From positions 186,001 through 250,000 of the forward strand of contig NZ_BQXY01000006.1 of NCBI RefSeq assembly GCF_024341905.1: a DNA stretch of 64,000 nucleotides, read 5' to 3'. The DNA is from Clostridium folliculivorans. GTDB taxonomy: Bacteria > Bacillota > Clostridia > Clostridiales > Clostridiaceae. Position numbers and translations under genes: made by a program. The notes under the pieces were generated by a model, which saw only the letters and a program-made list of their open reading frames with translations, was not told the DNA's origin and did no database searches. Shown one piece after another: positions 1 through 8,700 of the stretch (positions are counted from its first letter, which is position 1; each line of letters begins with the position of its first letter).

Positions 1-96
1 AAAGATAACGAAGGCAATGGAACTCTAAAGCGTTCTAAGAAGAAGAGCTTTTACTGGTATAAGAAGGTTATAGAGAGCAATGGAGAAAAGCTATAG
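1..96 (+). CDS. GH1 beta-glucosidase family protein, C-terminal fragment
   Basis: Frame 1 is open from the window edge to a TAG at 94-96 and encodes 31 residues. They contain the pattern [17 protein letters not shown], which closely resembles the C-terminal tail of bacterial GH1 (6-phospho-)beta-glucosidases, where an SxxWYK segment precedes the last helix. The catalytic part lies outside the window, so substrate and phospho-specificity cannot be judged. It would be a cytoplasmic enzyme of beta-glucoside use. The call rests on a short motif only. Confidence 0.7.
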   Translation, partial: KDNEGNGTLKRSKKKSFYWYKKVIESNGEKL

Positions 97-154
97 AATT
101 TATAAGATAAAAGCTTCAATGGATAAAGTAATATTTTATGAAATAGGTAAAGGC

Positions 155-220
155 TATAGATAGACCAGTTCCAACTAAAAATCAAAAAAGATTTTAGTAA
201 ACTTCCATTAATGGAACTGG
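155..220. repeat. Short inverted-repeat element (CCAGTTCCA / TGGAACTGG)
   Basis: Bases 165-173 (CCAGTTCCA) are the exact inverse of 212-220 (TGGAACTGG). The left end, 155-174, is a 20-base string that recurs unchanged at 39401-39420. It lies between the GH1 tail and the esterase gene and looks like a small non-coding repeat. Confidence 0.5.
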
Positions 221-373
221 GACATCTATTCATCTGAAAAGATAAACAACTTCAAACCTTAAACTCAAAATAATGCTTTTGATGATTCTACGAGGTATTA
301 TTTTGATTAATTGCATTATGAAGTAGAAAAAGTTAATAATTAAAGTTAAAACTGACAAGAAGGAGTATGGGAC

Positions 374-1207
374 ATGGCACTTATTCAAGCAAATTTTATG
401 TCAAAAACATTATTTAGAAATGTTACTATGAATGTAATATTACCAGTGGATAAGATAGCCCTTCCAGGTAGGGCTGTAAGAGAAAATAAACCATATAAAA
501 CATTATATCTTCTTCATGGGGTCTTTGGAAATTACACTGATTGGGTATCAGGAACCAATATTCAAAGATGGGCAGAGAAAAATGATCTTGTAGTAGTAAT
601 GCCATCTGGGGATAATTCATTTTATGTAGATAATACAGAAGCTCAAAATAACTATGGAGAGTTTATAGGAAAAGAATTGGTGGAAATTACAAGAAAGATG
701 TTTCCTTTATCTCATAAGAGGGAAGATACTTATATAGCAGGACTTTCAATGGGTGGATATGGAGCAATTAGAAATGGTTTAAAATATAGTGATACCTTTG
801 GATATGTGGCAGGGCTCTCTTCTGCTTTAATAACTGATAACATTAATAAAAGAACTAACGACGTAGGATTTTTCTTAGAAAGTCGTAGGTTTGCTGAAGC
901 TTGTTTTGGAGATCTTTCTAAAGTGGCCGAAAGCGATAAAAATCCAAAATGGCTTATAAAAAAGTTAGTTGAAGAAAAGAGTGATATTCCTCAGATTTAT
1001 ATAGCTTGCGGAGATAAGGATAATTTACTACAAGAAAATATAGGTTTCAAGGAGTATACGGAAAACTTAGGTGTTAAAGTTACATTTGAAGTGGGTTCTG
1101 GAGGACATGATTGGGACTTTTGGAATAGATATATTGCTAGAGTACTAGAATGGCTGCCTTTAGAAAACAGTGATTCGGGTATCAATAGTGGGAATGTAGG
1201 GATCTAA
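374..1207 (+). CDS. Tributyrin-type (EstA family) esterase
   Basis: A 277-residue cytoplasmic alpha/beta hydrolase of the esterase D / EstA family, expected to hydrolyse short-chain acyl or acetyl esters. The nucleophile elbow GLSMGGYG puts the serine at about residue 125. An acidic residue sits in CGDKDN (about 214-216) and the histidine in GGHDWDFW (about 245), so the triad is complete. The oxyanion-side motif LLHGVFGN is near residue 50. There is no signal peptide. An AAGGAG ribosome site lies about 10 bases before the ATG. It follows the GH1 gene and may remove acetyl groups from sugars or xenobiotics; the true substrate is unknown. Confidence 0.85.
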   Translation: MALIQANFMSKTLFRNVTMNVILPVDKIALPGRAVRENKPYKTLYLLHGVFGNYTDWVSGTNIQRWAEKNDLVVVMPSGDNSFYVDNTEAQNNYGEFIGKELVEITRKMFPLSHKREDTYIAGLSMGGYGAIRNGLKYSDTFGYVAGLSSALITDNINKRTNDVGFFLESRRFAEACFGDLSKVAESDKNPKWLIKKLVEEKSDIPQIYIACGDKDNLLQENIGFKEYTENLGVKVTFEVGSGGHDWDFWNRYIARVLEWLPLENSDSGINSGNVGI

Positions 1208-1331
1208 TATCGCTTTATTAATATTATTTTATTACAAGACTTAGCTGCAGTATAAGGAAATTAGTATATAGCATAAAGACTATTAGAAAAATAAAGAAGT
1301 TGCAAAATTCATAGAAGCTCATTACAAAAAT

Positions 1332-1379
1332 AAAGCCGTGCTTAGAAGGTTAATAAAAATCCTTTTATGCATGGCTTTT
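1332..1379 (+). terminator. Stem-loop after the EstA-like gene
   Basis: AAAGCC..GTGC..AGAAGG pairs imperfectly with CCTTTT.TGCATGGCTTT, followed by TTATT. It is placed 125 bases after the esterase stop and resembles an intrinsic terminator. Confidence 0.6.
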
Positions 1380-1574
1380 ATTCCGTAAGGATTAATAAAT
1401 GTCCGTTTTAAAACAGTTACTCATCTTCAGATCTTTCTGAAATATATAAATTTTACTTAAATTTAATATAGTTGTAATTTAAATAAAGTATTACTAATTA
1501 AATGTATAGTTGATATAGAACATATAGTTGTTTTTTAACAATGAAATTATGTATTGGTATTAAGTTTTTGTTAT

Positions 1575-1602
1575 TTGTTTAGATAAAATTGTAAATTATA
1601 CT
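1575..1602 (+). promoter_or_regulatory. Possible sigma-A promoter for the secreted hydrolase
   Basis: TTGTTT at 1575-1580 and TATACT at 1597-1602 are separated by 16 bases, leaving a leader of about 80 bases before the TTG start at 1690. The rest of the 482-base gap between 1207 and 1690 shows only the terminator at 1332 and AT-rich sequence. Confidence 0.4.
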
Positions 1603-1689
1603 AGAACTTAGTGTTAAAATTATATATTATAGTTATGTAGTAAAAATATTACAACTAATTAAACATATGGGAAAACGGGAGGTTTTACA

Positions 1690-2655
1690 TTGAAAAGAAT
1701 ATCTATAAAAAAATTATTCTCAGCTCTATTAGTGACAGTATTGGCATCATCATTATCTACAGTGAATGTAATGGCTAAGGAAAGTATTAAATCAAAAGAG
1801 GGTTTAGTAAACATAGGTGGTAAGAAGCTAAATGCAAAGATAATGGGCCATGGAAACGTATCTGTTGTATTTGATTCCGGCTACGGTGATGGGCTGTATA
1901 CCTACTCAGAAGACCCAACTTTTGAAACTTGGGGAACTGTCCAAGCTGAAATAGCTAAAAAGGCTAAAACAATCGCTTATGACAGAGCAGGTTTAGGATT
2001 GAGTGATGCAGGGCAGAACAGACCATCTTTAAGCGATGCAGACATTAAAACTTTCGTAAATGGGGGAAACATACCATTTGATAGTTCTATATTTAATAAA
2101 GGTACAGGCAAAACAGCAATTGATAGGGCGAGAGACCTTCATGCGCTTTTAGATAATGCAAAAATAAAAGCTCCGTATATATTAGTGGTTCATTCTATAT
2201 CAATGTTAGAGGCTGTTGAATTTGCAAAGCTTTATCCTAGAGATGTTGCTGGAATAGTAAGTGTAGATGGTTCATGGGATAGTGTTATGGAAGATGCTGT
2301 TGCATGGGCTAAGGTTGAAATGCCAGAGATGATAGATCTATTCTTAGGACAATTTACTTCTGCAGATGGTACTATAAGTGAAGAGATACAAAGTGAACTT
2401 CAAGTTAGACATGCAGGGGATGTATTAAGAAATATTCCATTTACAATACTTCACCCAATAGATGAAGGCATGGGGGACAGTTATCAAAAGATGACTGATG
2501 AAAAAATTGCAGAGTGGAAAAAATGGTCTAATTATTCAAAGGAAATATTAGTTCCAAATACAAGTCATTATATAATGAAGGATAATCCTCAGTATGTAAT
2601 CAATGCTGTAAATGATATGATAAAGACAGTTGAAAATAGAGGCAAATGTAAATAG
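1690..2655 (+). CDS. Secreted alpha/beta hydrolase
   Basis: A 321-residue protein starting at TTG, seven bases after a GGGAGG site. Residues 1-30 form a Sec signal peptide: positive N-terminus, hydrophobic stretch, then an Ala-containing cleavage region (NVMAKES). The fold is alpha/beta hydrolase: an AYDRAGLGLS strand-turn, a nucleophile region VVHSISM with Ser at about 169, and a C-terminal NTSHYIMKDNP with His at about 293. The elbow is degenerate, with Val and Ser where GxSxG normally has Gly, which may alter activity. It lies between two other ester hydrolase genes but behind its own terminator and promoter. Substrate unknown. Confidence 0.8.
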   Translation: MKRISIKKLFSALLVTVLASSLSTVNVMAKESIKSKEGLVNIGGKKLNAKIMGHGNVSVVFDSGYGDGLYTYSEDPTFETWGTVQAEIAKKAKTIAYDRAGLGLSDAGQNRPSLSDADIKTFVNGGNIPFDSSIFNKGTGKTAIDRARDLHALLDNAKIKAPYILVVHSISMLEAVEFAKLYPRDVAGIVSVDGSWDSVMEDAVAWAKVEMPEMIDLFLGQFTSADGTISEEIQSELQVRHAGDVLRNIPFTILHPIDEGMGDSYQKMTDEKIAEWKKWSNYSKEILVPNTSHYIMKDNPQYVINAVNDMIKTVENRGKCK

Positions 2656-2672
2656 GTTATAGAAATATAGAG

Positions 2673-2704
2673 AAGGGCAGTAAAAAATTACTGTCCTTTT
2701 TATT
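2673..2704 (+). terminator. Intrinsic terminator
   Basis: AAGGGCAGTAA pairs with TTACTGTCCTT around an AAA loop, followed by TTTATTT. It sits just after the secreted hydrolase stop. The remaining sequence up to 3213 is very AT-rich and shows no convincing gene. Confidence 0.85.
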
Positions 2705-3213
2705 TAAAGAGATTATAGATTATCTTAATTCAAAAGCTAATAAGAAGTATAAACATACTAATGCTGGAATGTACAGGCTGCTTGGTTAGTGATGAGTCTA
2801 AAATATAAATTATACTATGAAATTGTGTATTTTAAGGCTACATTATAAATACAGTAAAGTTAGCTGCAAATGGGATGTTTCCTATATATTTATATAATTA
2901 TTTGTTTTTATAAAGTTATAATTATATGTTTTTGTAATTATTTAATTATAACAATTTTTATATATAAAAATATAACAATTTGTATCTTTATATTCTAACG
3001 TTATATAATGAACAAGTTTTGGTATGAAATTTGTACAATCTTATAAAAAACTATTACAGCATTTATTTAATAAATTCTTTGTGATAACATTTACAATAGA
3101 AGGTGCAACATAAGTAACAATAGGATAAACATTAGCTCAAGGAACTATTTATAGAGGATGGTTGATGGTTATTTTATAGGGAGAATTATATTAAAATAAA
3201 GGGTGAGAATGAT

Positions 3214-4329
3214 ATGAGAAAATATGATAACAGTGCAATTGAAAAACTTCAAAATGAAACTAAAGTTATTGATAATAATGGCTTGAAGGTTATTCTAAAG
3301 CCAATTCCAGGAGAAGATAGGCCAGGCTATTTGGATCCAGTAGAACTAGGAATTATGATGAAGCAAGCAGAAAATAATTCTAACCAAGAGATGCCTGAAA
3401 CAATGCCACCAATAGAAGTTATGATACCGATTATAAGGGATTCCATGGGATTTCCAAATTACAATCTAAATACAGTTGAGATTCATACAAAATATGAGGA
3501 GCTAACAGGAAGTGGTAATACAGTAGGCTTATGGCGCTACTATCCAAGAAAATCTGAGAAAACTAAAAATAAGCCAGCTCTAGTATTTTTCCACGGAGGT
3601 GGATGGATTGGTGGAAGTGTATACACCGTAGAAAATTTCTGTAAGCTTATAGCTGAATTAGCAGATGCAGTAGTATTCAATGTTGATTATTCATTAGCGC
3701 CAGAAAAACCATATCCAAATGGATTGAACGATAATTACAATGCTGTTAAACATATATATGATAATGCTGAGGATTACGGAATTGATCCAAATAAAATTTC
3801 TGTTGGAGGGGATAGTGCTGGTGGTAACTATGCAGCAGCAGTTTCTTTAAAGTCAAGAGATCTAGGAGATACAAAAATAGCAATGCAGGTACTTATATAT
3901 CCAGCTGTTACTCTTGGAGATGCTAAAGCAGAGGGGTATGAATGGAATGAGGATTACTTTGAAGTATCAGAAGAACATGGAGAAATCATCAAAAAGGGAT
4001 GTCTTGGACTAGGAAGACCAGGAAGAGTTGAAGATGATTTGATGGCAGGATTATATATTAGTAATGCTGAATATATCTACAATCCTTATATAAGCCCAAT
4101 GGTTGCAAATTCACATGAGAAACTACCAAAAACAGTAGTAGCAGTAGCAGAATTTGATGGTCTAAGACTTCAAGGTGAGTTCTATGCAAAACAGCTTAAG
4201 GAAGCAGGAGTAGATACAACTTGCTATCGTTATAAAGGAATGACTCATGCATTTATTGATAAATTAGGACATGTTGCTCAGGCAGAGGATTTATGTATTG
4301 AGATAGCTAAATCTATGAGAGAATTGTAG
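3214..4329 (+). CDS. Alpha/beta hydrolase fold-3 (HSL family) esterase
   Basis: A 371-residue protein of the hormone-sensitive-lipase family. The oxyanion-hole motif HGGGW is at about residue 127, the nucleophile motif GDSAGGN has Ser at about 201, an acidic residue lies in AEFDGLR, and the catalytic His is in GMTHAF at about 345. All family hallmarks are present. No signal peptide, so cytoplasmic. The first roughly 90 residues form an N-terminal cap with no recognised motif. AAAGGGTGAG precedes the ATG at a good distance. It is monocistronic, with a terminator on each side. It probably hydrolyses short-chain acyl esters. Confidence 0.88.
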   Translation: MRKYDNSAIEKLQNETKVIDNNGLKVILKPIPGEDRPGYLDPVELGIMMKQAENNSNQEMPETMPPIEVMIPIIRDSMGFPNYNLNTVEIHTKYEELTGSGNTVGLWRYYPRKSEKTKNKPALVFFHGGGWIGGSVYTVENFCKLIAELADAVVFNVDYSLAPEKPYPNGLNDNYNAVKHIYDNAEDYGIDPNKISVGGDSAGGNYAAAVSLKSRDLGDTKIAMQVLIYPAVTLGDAKAEGYEWNEDYFEVSEEHGEIIKKGCLGLGRPGRVEDDLMAGLYISNAEYIYNPYISPMVANSHEKLPKTVVAVAEFDGLRLQGEFYAKQLKEAGVDTTCYRYKGMTHAFIDKLGHVAQAEDLCIEIAKSMREL

Positions 4330-4386
4330 ATATCAAAATAGAATATGAAAGATAAAGTAAGACAAAGTTCTTAATGCTGATAAAAG

Positions 4387-4435
4387 CTCAGACTATCTGA
4401 TCTCAATTTTTGATTAGATAGTCTGAGTTTTAATT
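4387..4435 (+). terminator. Strong intrinsic terminator
   Basis: CTCAGACTATCT-GATC pairs with GATTAGATAGTCTGAG, followed by TTTTAATTT. It ends the HSL-family esterase transcript. Confidence 0.9.
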
Positions 4436-4609
4436 TATTCAAATATTTCAATAAAATAATTTATATGCTAAAAAGTAGAAATTATACTATTAAATTTTAA
4501 TACTATCCGCTATAATAGAATAAAATTTTTATTTATATATTATAAAAGTAGGATGAGTATGAATATAGAATCTAAAAAATAAAAGTTTAAAGAAAGAAGT
4601 GATATTACA

Positions 4610-5761
4610 TTGGAATTAGAAAAGAAGCTTAGAGGGAAGATTACTGTGTTACTTGTTCTAGCATTTGCACTATATATTGTACTTAACCATTGGGATAATG
4701 TAATGGGAATGCTTAACAATGTATATGGATTGTTCTTCCCATTTATTTTAGGTGGATGTATTGCCTTTATTGTAAATATACCAGTTACATTTATATCTAA
4801 GAAATTATTAAAACTTAAAAGAAAAGGCCCAGGTAAAGTAATTAGAAAGTATAGTAGAGCCATCAGTATAGTGCTTTCCTGTTTTCTTATACTAGGAGTT
4901 TTAGCAGCAATATCATCCATAATTATACCAAATATTATTGATACAGTTAAAATACTGCCATCAGCCTTTGATAGTTCTACGATAGCGTTTCAAAAGTGGC
5001 TTGATAGTAATACATGGTTGTCTAATAATGTGATGAACCTGGTTAATAACATGGGAATAGATTGGCAAAATATTTTTAACACTGTAAAATCTACTGCTTT
5101 TAATAGTGCCAGCACGGCTGTGCTTTCAACATTACAGGCAGCTACAACCTTTGCAAGTGCCACTGTAGAATTTATATTAGCCTTTATTTTTGCTATATAC
5201 ATATTGGCTCAAAAAGAGAAATTAGGTATCCATTTTAAAAAATTATTATATGCCTTCATGAAAAAGGAACATGTAGATTCAATATTAGAAGTATTAAACC
5301 TAACCAGTGAGACTTTCTCAAATTTCATCACTGGACAAATTACTGTATCTGCAATTCTTGGGGTTTTGTTTTTTGTAGCTTTAATGCTTTTTAAATTACC
5401 ATACGCTCTTGTAGTTAGTATACTTATTGGATCTTTTTCAATTATCCCAGTTTTAGGTTCAGCAATCGGATGCATTTTAGGTGCATTTTTGATTTTAATG
5501 GTTTCTCCTATAAAAGCGGGAGTTTTCTTAGTTATTTTTATAGCAATTAAGCAATTAGAAGATAATTTGATTTATCCAAAGGTTGTGGGAAATTCAATTG
5601 GACTACCTTCTATTTGGGTGCTATTTGCAATAACTTTAGGAGGAAAAACTTTCGGAGTTCCAGGTATGATAATATTCATTCCTTTATGTTCAGTGGCTTA
5701 TGTTCTGCTTCGTAAAGAAGTTAATCTTAGATTGGAGAAGAAAGCTTTGAAGATAGAATAG
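4610..5761 (+). CDS. AI-2E family transporter (TqsA/YdiK/YtvI type)
   Basis: A 383-residue polytopic membrane protein with about eight hydrophobic helices and the family layout: two N-terminal helices, a polar region around residues 110-180, then a dense C-terminal membrane block. It contains the conserved segment GSFSIIPVLGSAIG and a following IKQLEDNLIYPKVVG-type motif. Starts at TTG after a weak AAAGAAGTG site. Family members include the quorum-signal exporter TqsA and Na+/H+ antiporters, so the cargo is not predictable. It may be cotranscribed with the regulator 28 bases downstream. Confidence 0.85.
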   Translation: MELEKKLRGKITVLLVLAFALYIVLNHWDNVMGMLNNVYGLFFPFILGGCIAFIVNIPVTFISKKLLKLKRKGPGKVIRKYSRAISIVLSCFLILGVLAAISSIIIPNIIDTVKILPSAFDSSTIAFQKWLDSNTWLSNNVMNLVNNMGIDWQNIFNTVKSTAFNSASTAVLSTLQAATTFASATVEFILAFIFAIYILAQKEKLGIHFKKLLYAFMKKEHVDSILEVLNLTSETFSNFITGQITVSAILGVLFFVALMLFKLPYALVVSILIGSFSIIPVLGSAIGCILGAFLILMVSPIKAGVFLVIFIAIKQLEDNLIYPKVVGNSIGLPSIWVLFAITLGGKTFGVPGMIIFIPLCSVAYVLLRKEVNLRLEKKALKIE

Positions 5762-5789
5762 AGTATTTATTAGGCAGGTGACCATAAAT

Positions 5790-7280
5790 TTGAATCGAAG
5801 ACATCGAGATATTTTAAATATAATCTTAAACACAGATGAATCAATAACTGGAAACGAATTAGCTAGACTTTGTAATGTTACAATTCGAACAATAAGAAAT
5901 GATATTAAAGAAATCAATGATTTACTCAAAGAATATGATGTGAAGGTTGAAGCTAGTATAAAAAAGGGTTATTCCCTTAGTAAAGCCAATAAAGATATTG
6001 TGAAGAAAAATAATATCATTAGAAAAGTATTAGATTATGAATACATAATTGAAACCCCAAGTTTACCTATAGATAGACAAATGTACATATTACTAAAATT
6101 GACCATAAAAAAGAATATTTCAATAGAAGAAATATCAGAAGCCTTAAGTGTATCAGATGCTACTGTAAATAATGATATTACGTTTATAAATAAATGGTTA
6201 AAGAAAAACTTAAAATTAAGAATAAGCTATTCTTTAAATGAAGGAATTACACTTAATGCAACAGAAAAAGAAAAAAGAAATATTATAAGCTGGGTTCTAG
6301 CAATAAGGATTAATTTAAGTACTGTTTCAAAGTATTGGAGTTACTTATTTGAAGAAAATGATGCTGTTACAGCGGTTAAAGATATTTACTACATAGTAAG
6401 CGAGGAAAGTAGAAGATATAAATATTTTCTATCAGGACACAGCTATCAACTTCTATGCTATGAAATATTGGTTGCAATCAAGCGTAATAAATTAGGCTTT
6501 GATTTAAATGGTTTTGACGAAGCAGAAGGTGAGTTAATGGATATAATCTCTGCAATACGTGAAAAAATAGAAAATCAACAAGAAGTTAAGCTATCAAAAG
6601 CAGAATGGCTTAATTTGCAGGAGTATTTTAGGTCGAAGCAATTTATTAGTGGAACTGAACTTAAAGATATAGAAACAGAAGAAGCTATTTCAATAGTAGA
6701 GGAATATTTGATAGTTTTATATGAAAAATTCAAGGTAGACCTAAAAAATAATTCGGATTATAAATATAAGTTGATTTTATATGTAGCTCCAATGATAAGT
6801 CGCTTGAAATATAAACACTGTATATCAAATAAAATAGATGAAAAAGTTGTTAAAACCTATAGGGCAGAATTTAAGATGGCTAGTGAAATTGCACCGATTA
6901 TTAAGAAAAGATTGAATTTGGATGTATCACTTATTGACTTAGCTTACATAACTCTTCATTTGGTATCCATGTGCGGAATGTGGAAATATAAATTGAATAC
7001 TGTAATTGTTTGTGATTATGATGAGTCAATATTAAGCCTTATTAAGGATAAAATTCAAAATTGCTTTGGAGAGAGAATAGAGGTTTGTGGGTTTTATGGT
7101 TATCAAGAATTTATGTATGAAGATAAGGAAAATCTAAAAGGTGTAGATTTAATAATAACAACTTCAACAATAGCTGATATTACCAATATTCCTTTTATTA
7201 GAATAAAACCTGAAATTGATCAAAATGACATAGACATGATATCAGAATATGTTAATAACCATAAAAATAGGCGCTGTTAA
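5790..7280 (+). CDS. PRD-type transcriptional regulator (BglG/LicR/ManR-like)
   Basis: About 496 residues. The N-terminus (1-60) is a DeoR/HTH_11 winged helix (a GNELARLCNVTIRTIRNDI helix-turn-helix), followed by a second HTH-like segment (ISEALSVSDATVNNDITF), a PTS regulation domain region around 190-400 and a C-terminal EIIB-like domain with a VIVCDYDES Cys loop. Such proteins read PTS sugar status by phosphorylation. I place the start at TTG 5790, nine bases after AGGCAGGTG; a GTG at 5778 is possible but poorly spaced. No PTS genes lie beside it, although a GH1 gene ends at the left edge of the window. It is probably a DNA-binding activator, not an antiterminator. Confidence 0.75.
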   Translation: MNRRHRDILNIILNTDESITGNELARLCNVTIRTIRNDIKEINDLLKEYDVKVEASIKKGYSLSKANKDIVKKNNIIRKVLDYEYIIETPSLPIDRQMYILLKLTIKKNISIEEISEALSVSDATVNNDITFINKWLKKNLKLRISYSLNEGITLNATEKEKRNIISWVLAIRINLSTVSKYWSYLFEENDAVTAVKDIYYIVSEESRRYKYFLSGHSYQLLCYEILVAIKRNKLGFDLNGFDEAEGELMDIISAIREKIENQQEVKLSKAEWLNLQEYFRSKQFISGTELKDIETEEAISIVEEYLIVLYEKFKVDLKNNSDYKYKLILYVAPMISRLKYKHCISNKIDEKVVKTYRAEFKMASEIAPIIKKRLNLDVSLIDLAYITLHLVSMCGMWKYKLNTVIVCDYDESILSLIKDKIQNCFGERIEVCGFYGYQEFMYEDKENLKGVDLIITTSTIADITNIPFIRIKPEIDQNDIDMISEYVNNHKNRRC

Positions 7281-7299
7281 AGCACTGTTGTGAAATCCA

Positions 7300-7370
7300 T
7301 CTGAAAAAATCATTTAATTCTAATAGCTCGCTCATATAGCGTCTCCTGTTTAACCAATTAATTTCAGTAA
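7300..7370. repeat. Diverged repeat shared with 34697-34765
   Basis: Sequence such as AATTCTAATAGCTCGCTCATA is similar over about 50 bases to 34705-34750 (AATTCTAGTTGCTTGCTCATA). Both continue with TAGNNTCTCC and an AATTTCA tract. It is a decayed intergenic repeat of unknown origin. Confidence 0.45.
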
Positions 7371-7405
7371 TTTTCTTAAGTATGGTCTAAAAACAAATTA
7401 CATTG

Positions 7406-7464
7406 AATTAATCCTATAGTCAAAAGTATAGACAACTTCTATATGTTAGACTATAGGATTAATT
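7406..7464. other. Large perfect inverted repeat (16-bp arms)
   Basis: AATTAATCCTATAGTC (7406-7421) is exactly complementary in reverse to 7449-7464, with a 27-base spacer. It lies between the PRD regulator and the oxidoreductase operon. It could be a terminator, an operator or a mobile-element remnant; the right flank GCGTTTT gives only a short T tract. Confidence 0.6.
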
Positions 7465-7480
7465 GCGTTTTAAAGCATTT

Positions 7481-7516
7481 AAAGTATTTCACCATTTTAG
7501 GTGAAATACTTTAGTT
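7481..7516 (+). terminator. Perfect 13-bp hairpin, terminator-like
   Basis: AAAGTATTTCACC (7481-7493) pairs exactly with GGTGAAATACTTT (7500-7512) around a 6-base loop. It immediately follows the larger hairpin at 7406. The run of T in the 3' arm can serve as a weak U tract. Confidence 0.5.
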
Positions 7517-7556
7517 TGTATAGATACTAGTGTAGTTATTATAATAAAGCTAAAGA

Positions 7557-7612
7557 GAGATGTAACAATTCAATCTGAATGTAAATTTTATTATGAAGTG
7601 GTACATACATAA
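7557..7612. repeat. Shortened copy of the 95-bp inverted-repeat element
   Basis: It begins GATGTAACAATTCAATCTGAA and ends TTATGAAGTGGTACAT, matching both ends of the element at 21521-21615, but the central hairpin is missing. It is an internally deleted relic in the leader of the oxidoreductase operon. Confidence 0.5.
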
Positions 7613-7678
7613 GGATATCAATAAAGAAAAGTTCAGCTTAAAAAATATATAGGGAAAAGTTATTTTAAGGAGGCTATT

Positions 7679-8695
7679 ATGCTTAAAATTGGTTATATTG
7701 GAAATGGCAAAAGCACAAACAGATATCATCTTCCATTTGTTTTGCAAAGAGAAAATATAAAGGTAAAAACAATCTATCAAAGAAATCCTAAAAATGAAAA
7801 ATGGGATAGAATTGAGGGCGTTAACTATACTTCTAATTTAGATGAATTGTTAAATGACCCAGAAATACAAATGATTGTAATTTGCACAATGCATAACAGT
7901 CACTATGACTATGCAAAAATGGTATTAGAGCATAATAAGCATTGTTTGGTTGAAAAACCGTTTATGGAAACATCAGAAGAGGCAAAAGAGATATTTGCTT
8001 TAGCAAAAGAAAAAAACTTGATTGTGCAAGCTTATCAAAACAGAAGATTTGATAGTGACTTCTTAACGGTTCAAAAGGTTATAGAAGAAGGAAAGCTAGG
8101 CGAGTTAATAGAGTTGGAAATGCATTTTGATTATTATAGACCAGAGGTGCCTGAAGCTGTTAAAGAATTTAAACCTTCTTTATCATATTTATATGGTCAT
8201 GGTTGTCATACTTTAGATCAAGTAATTAGTTATTTTGGTAAACCAGATGATATTCATTATGATGTAAGACAATTACTTGGTTCAGGCAGGATGAATGATT
8301 ATTTTGATTTGGATTTATATTATGGAAGTTTAAAGGTTTCTGTGAAATCTAGTTACTTTAGAGTGAAGGAAAGACCAAGTTTTGTTGTGTATGGGAAAAA
8401 AGGTTGCTTTGTAAAACAAACAAAGGATCGTCAAGAAGAGCATTTAAAACTATTTTATATGCCAGAAAATAAGGATTTTGGTGTAGATACCTTTGAACAT
8501 TATGGTGTACTTACATATGTTGATGACAATGGTGATATACACGAGGAAAAAGTAAAATCAGTAAATGGTGATTATGGCAGAGTATATGATGATTTGTATG
8601 AAGCAATCATAAATGGAAAAGCTAAAACCATAACTGATGAACAAACTTTATTGCAAATGGAAATATTAGAAACTGGAGTAAAGGATTTAAGGTGA
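7679..8695 (+). CDS. Gfo/Idh/MocA family oxidoreductase
   Basis: 338 residues. The N-terminal Rossmann domain opens with IGYIGNGKS in place of the usual GxGxxG; the signature VEKPF is near residue 93 and a C-terminal dimer-type domain holds GHGCHTLDQVISYFG. Closest in look to the YdgJ/IolU-like branch that oxidises scyllo-inositol or other cyclitols and sugars with NAD(P). AAGGAGG lies seven bases before the ATG. It is the first gene of a three-gene operon with the RpiA-like isomerase five bases on and a second Gfo/Idh enzyme. Substrate unknown; cyclitol or sugar is inferred from the family. Confidence 0.85.
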   Translation: MLKIGYIGNGKSTNRYHLPFVLQRENIKVKTIYQRNPKNEKWDRIEGVNYTSNLDELLNDPEIQMIVICTMHNSHYDYAKMVLEHNKHCLVEKPFMETSEEAKEIFALAKEKNLIVQAYQNRRFDSDFLTVQKVIEEGKLGELIELEMHFDYYRPEVPEAVKEFKPSLSYLYGHGCHTLDQVISYFGKPDDIHYDVRQLLGSGRMNDYFDLDLYYGSLKVSVKSSYFRVKERPSFVVYGKKGCFVKQTKDRQEEHLKLFYMPENKDFGVDTFEHYGVLTYVDDNGDIHEEKVKSVNGDYGRVYDDLYEAIINGKAKTITDEQTLLQMEILETGVKDLR

Positions 8696-8700
8696 TTAAT

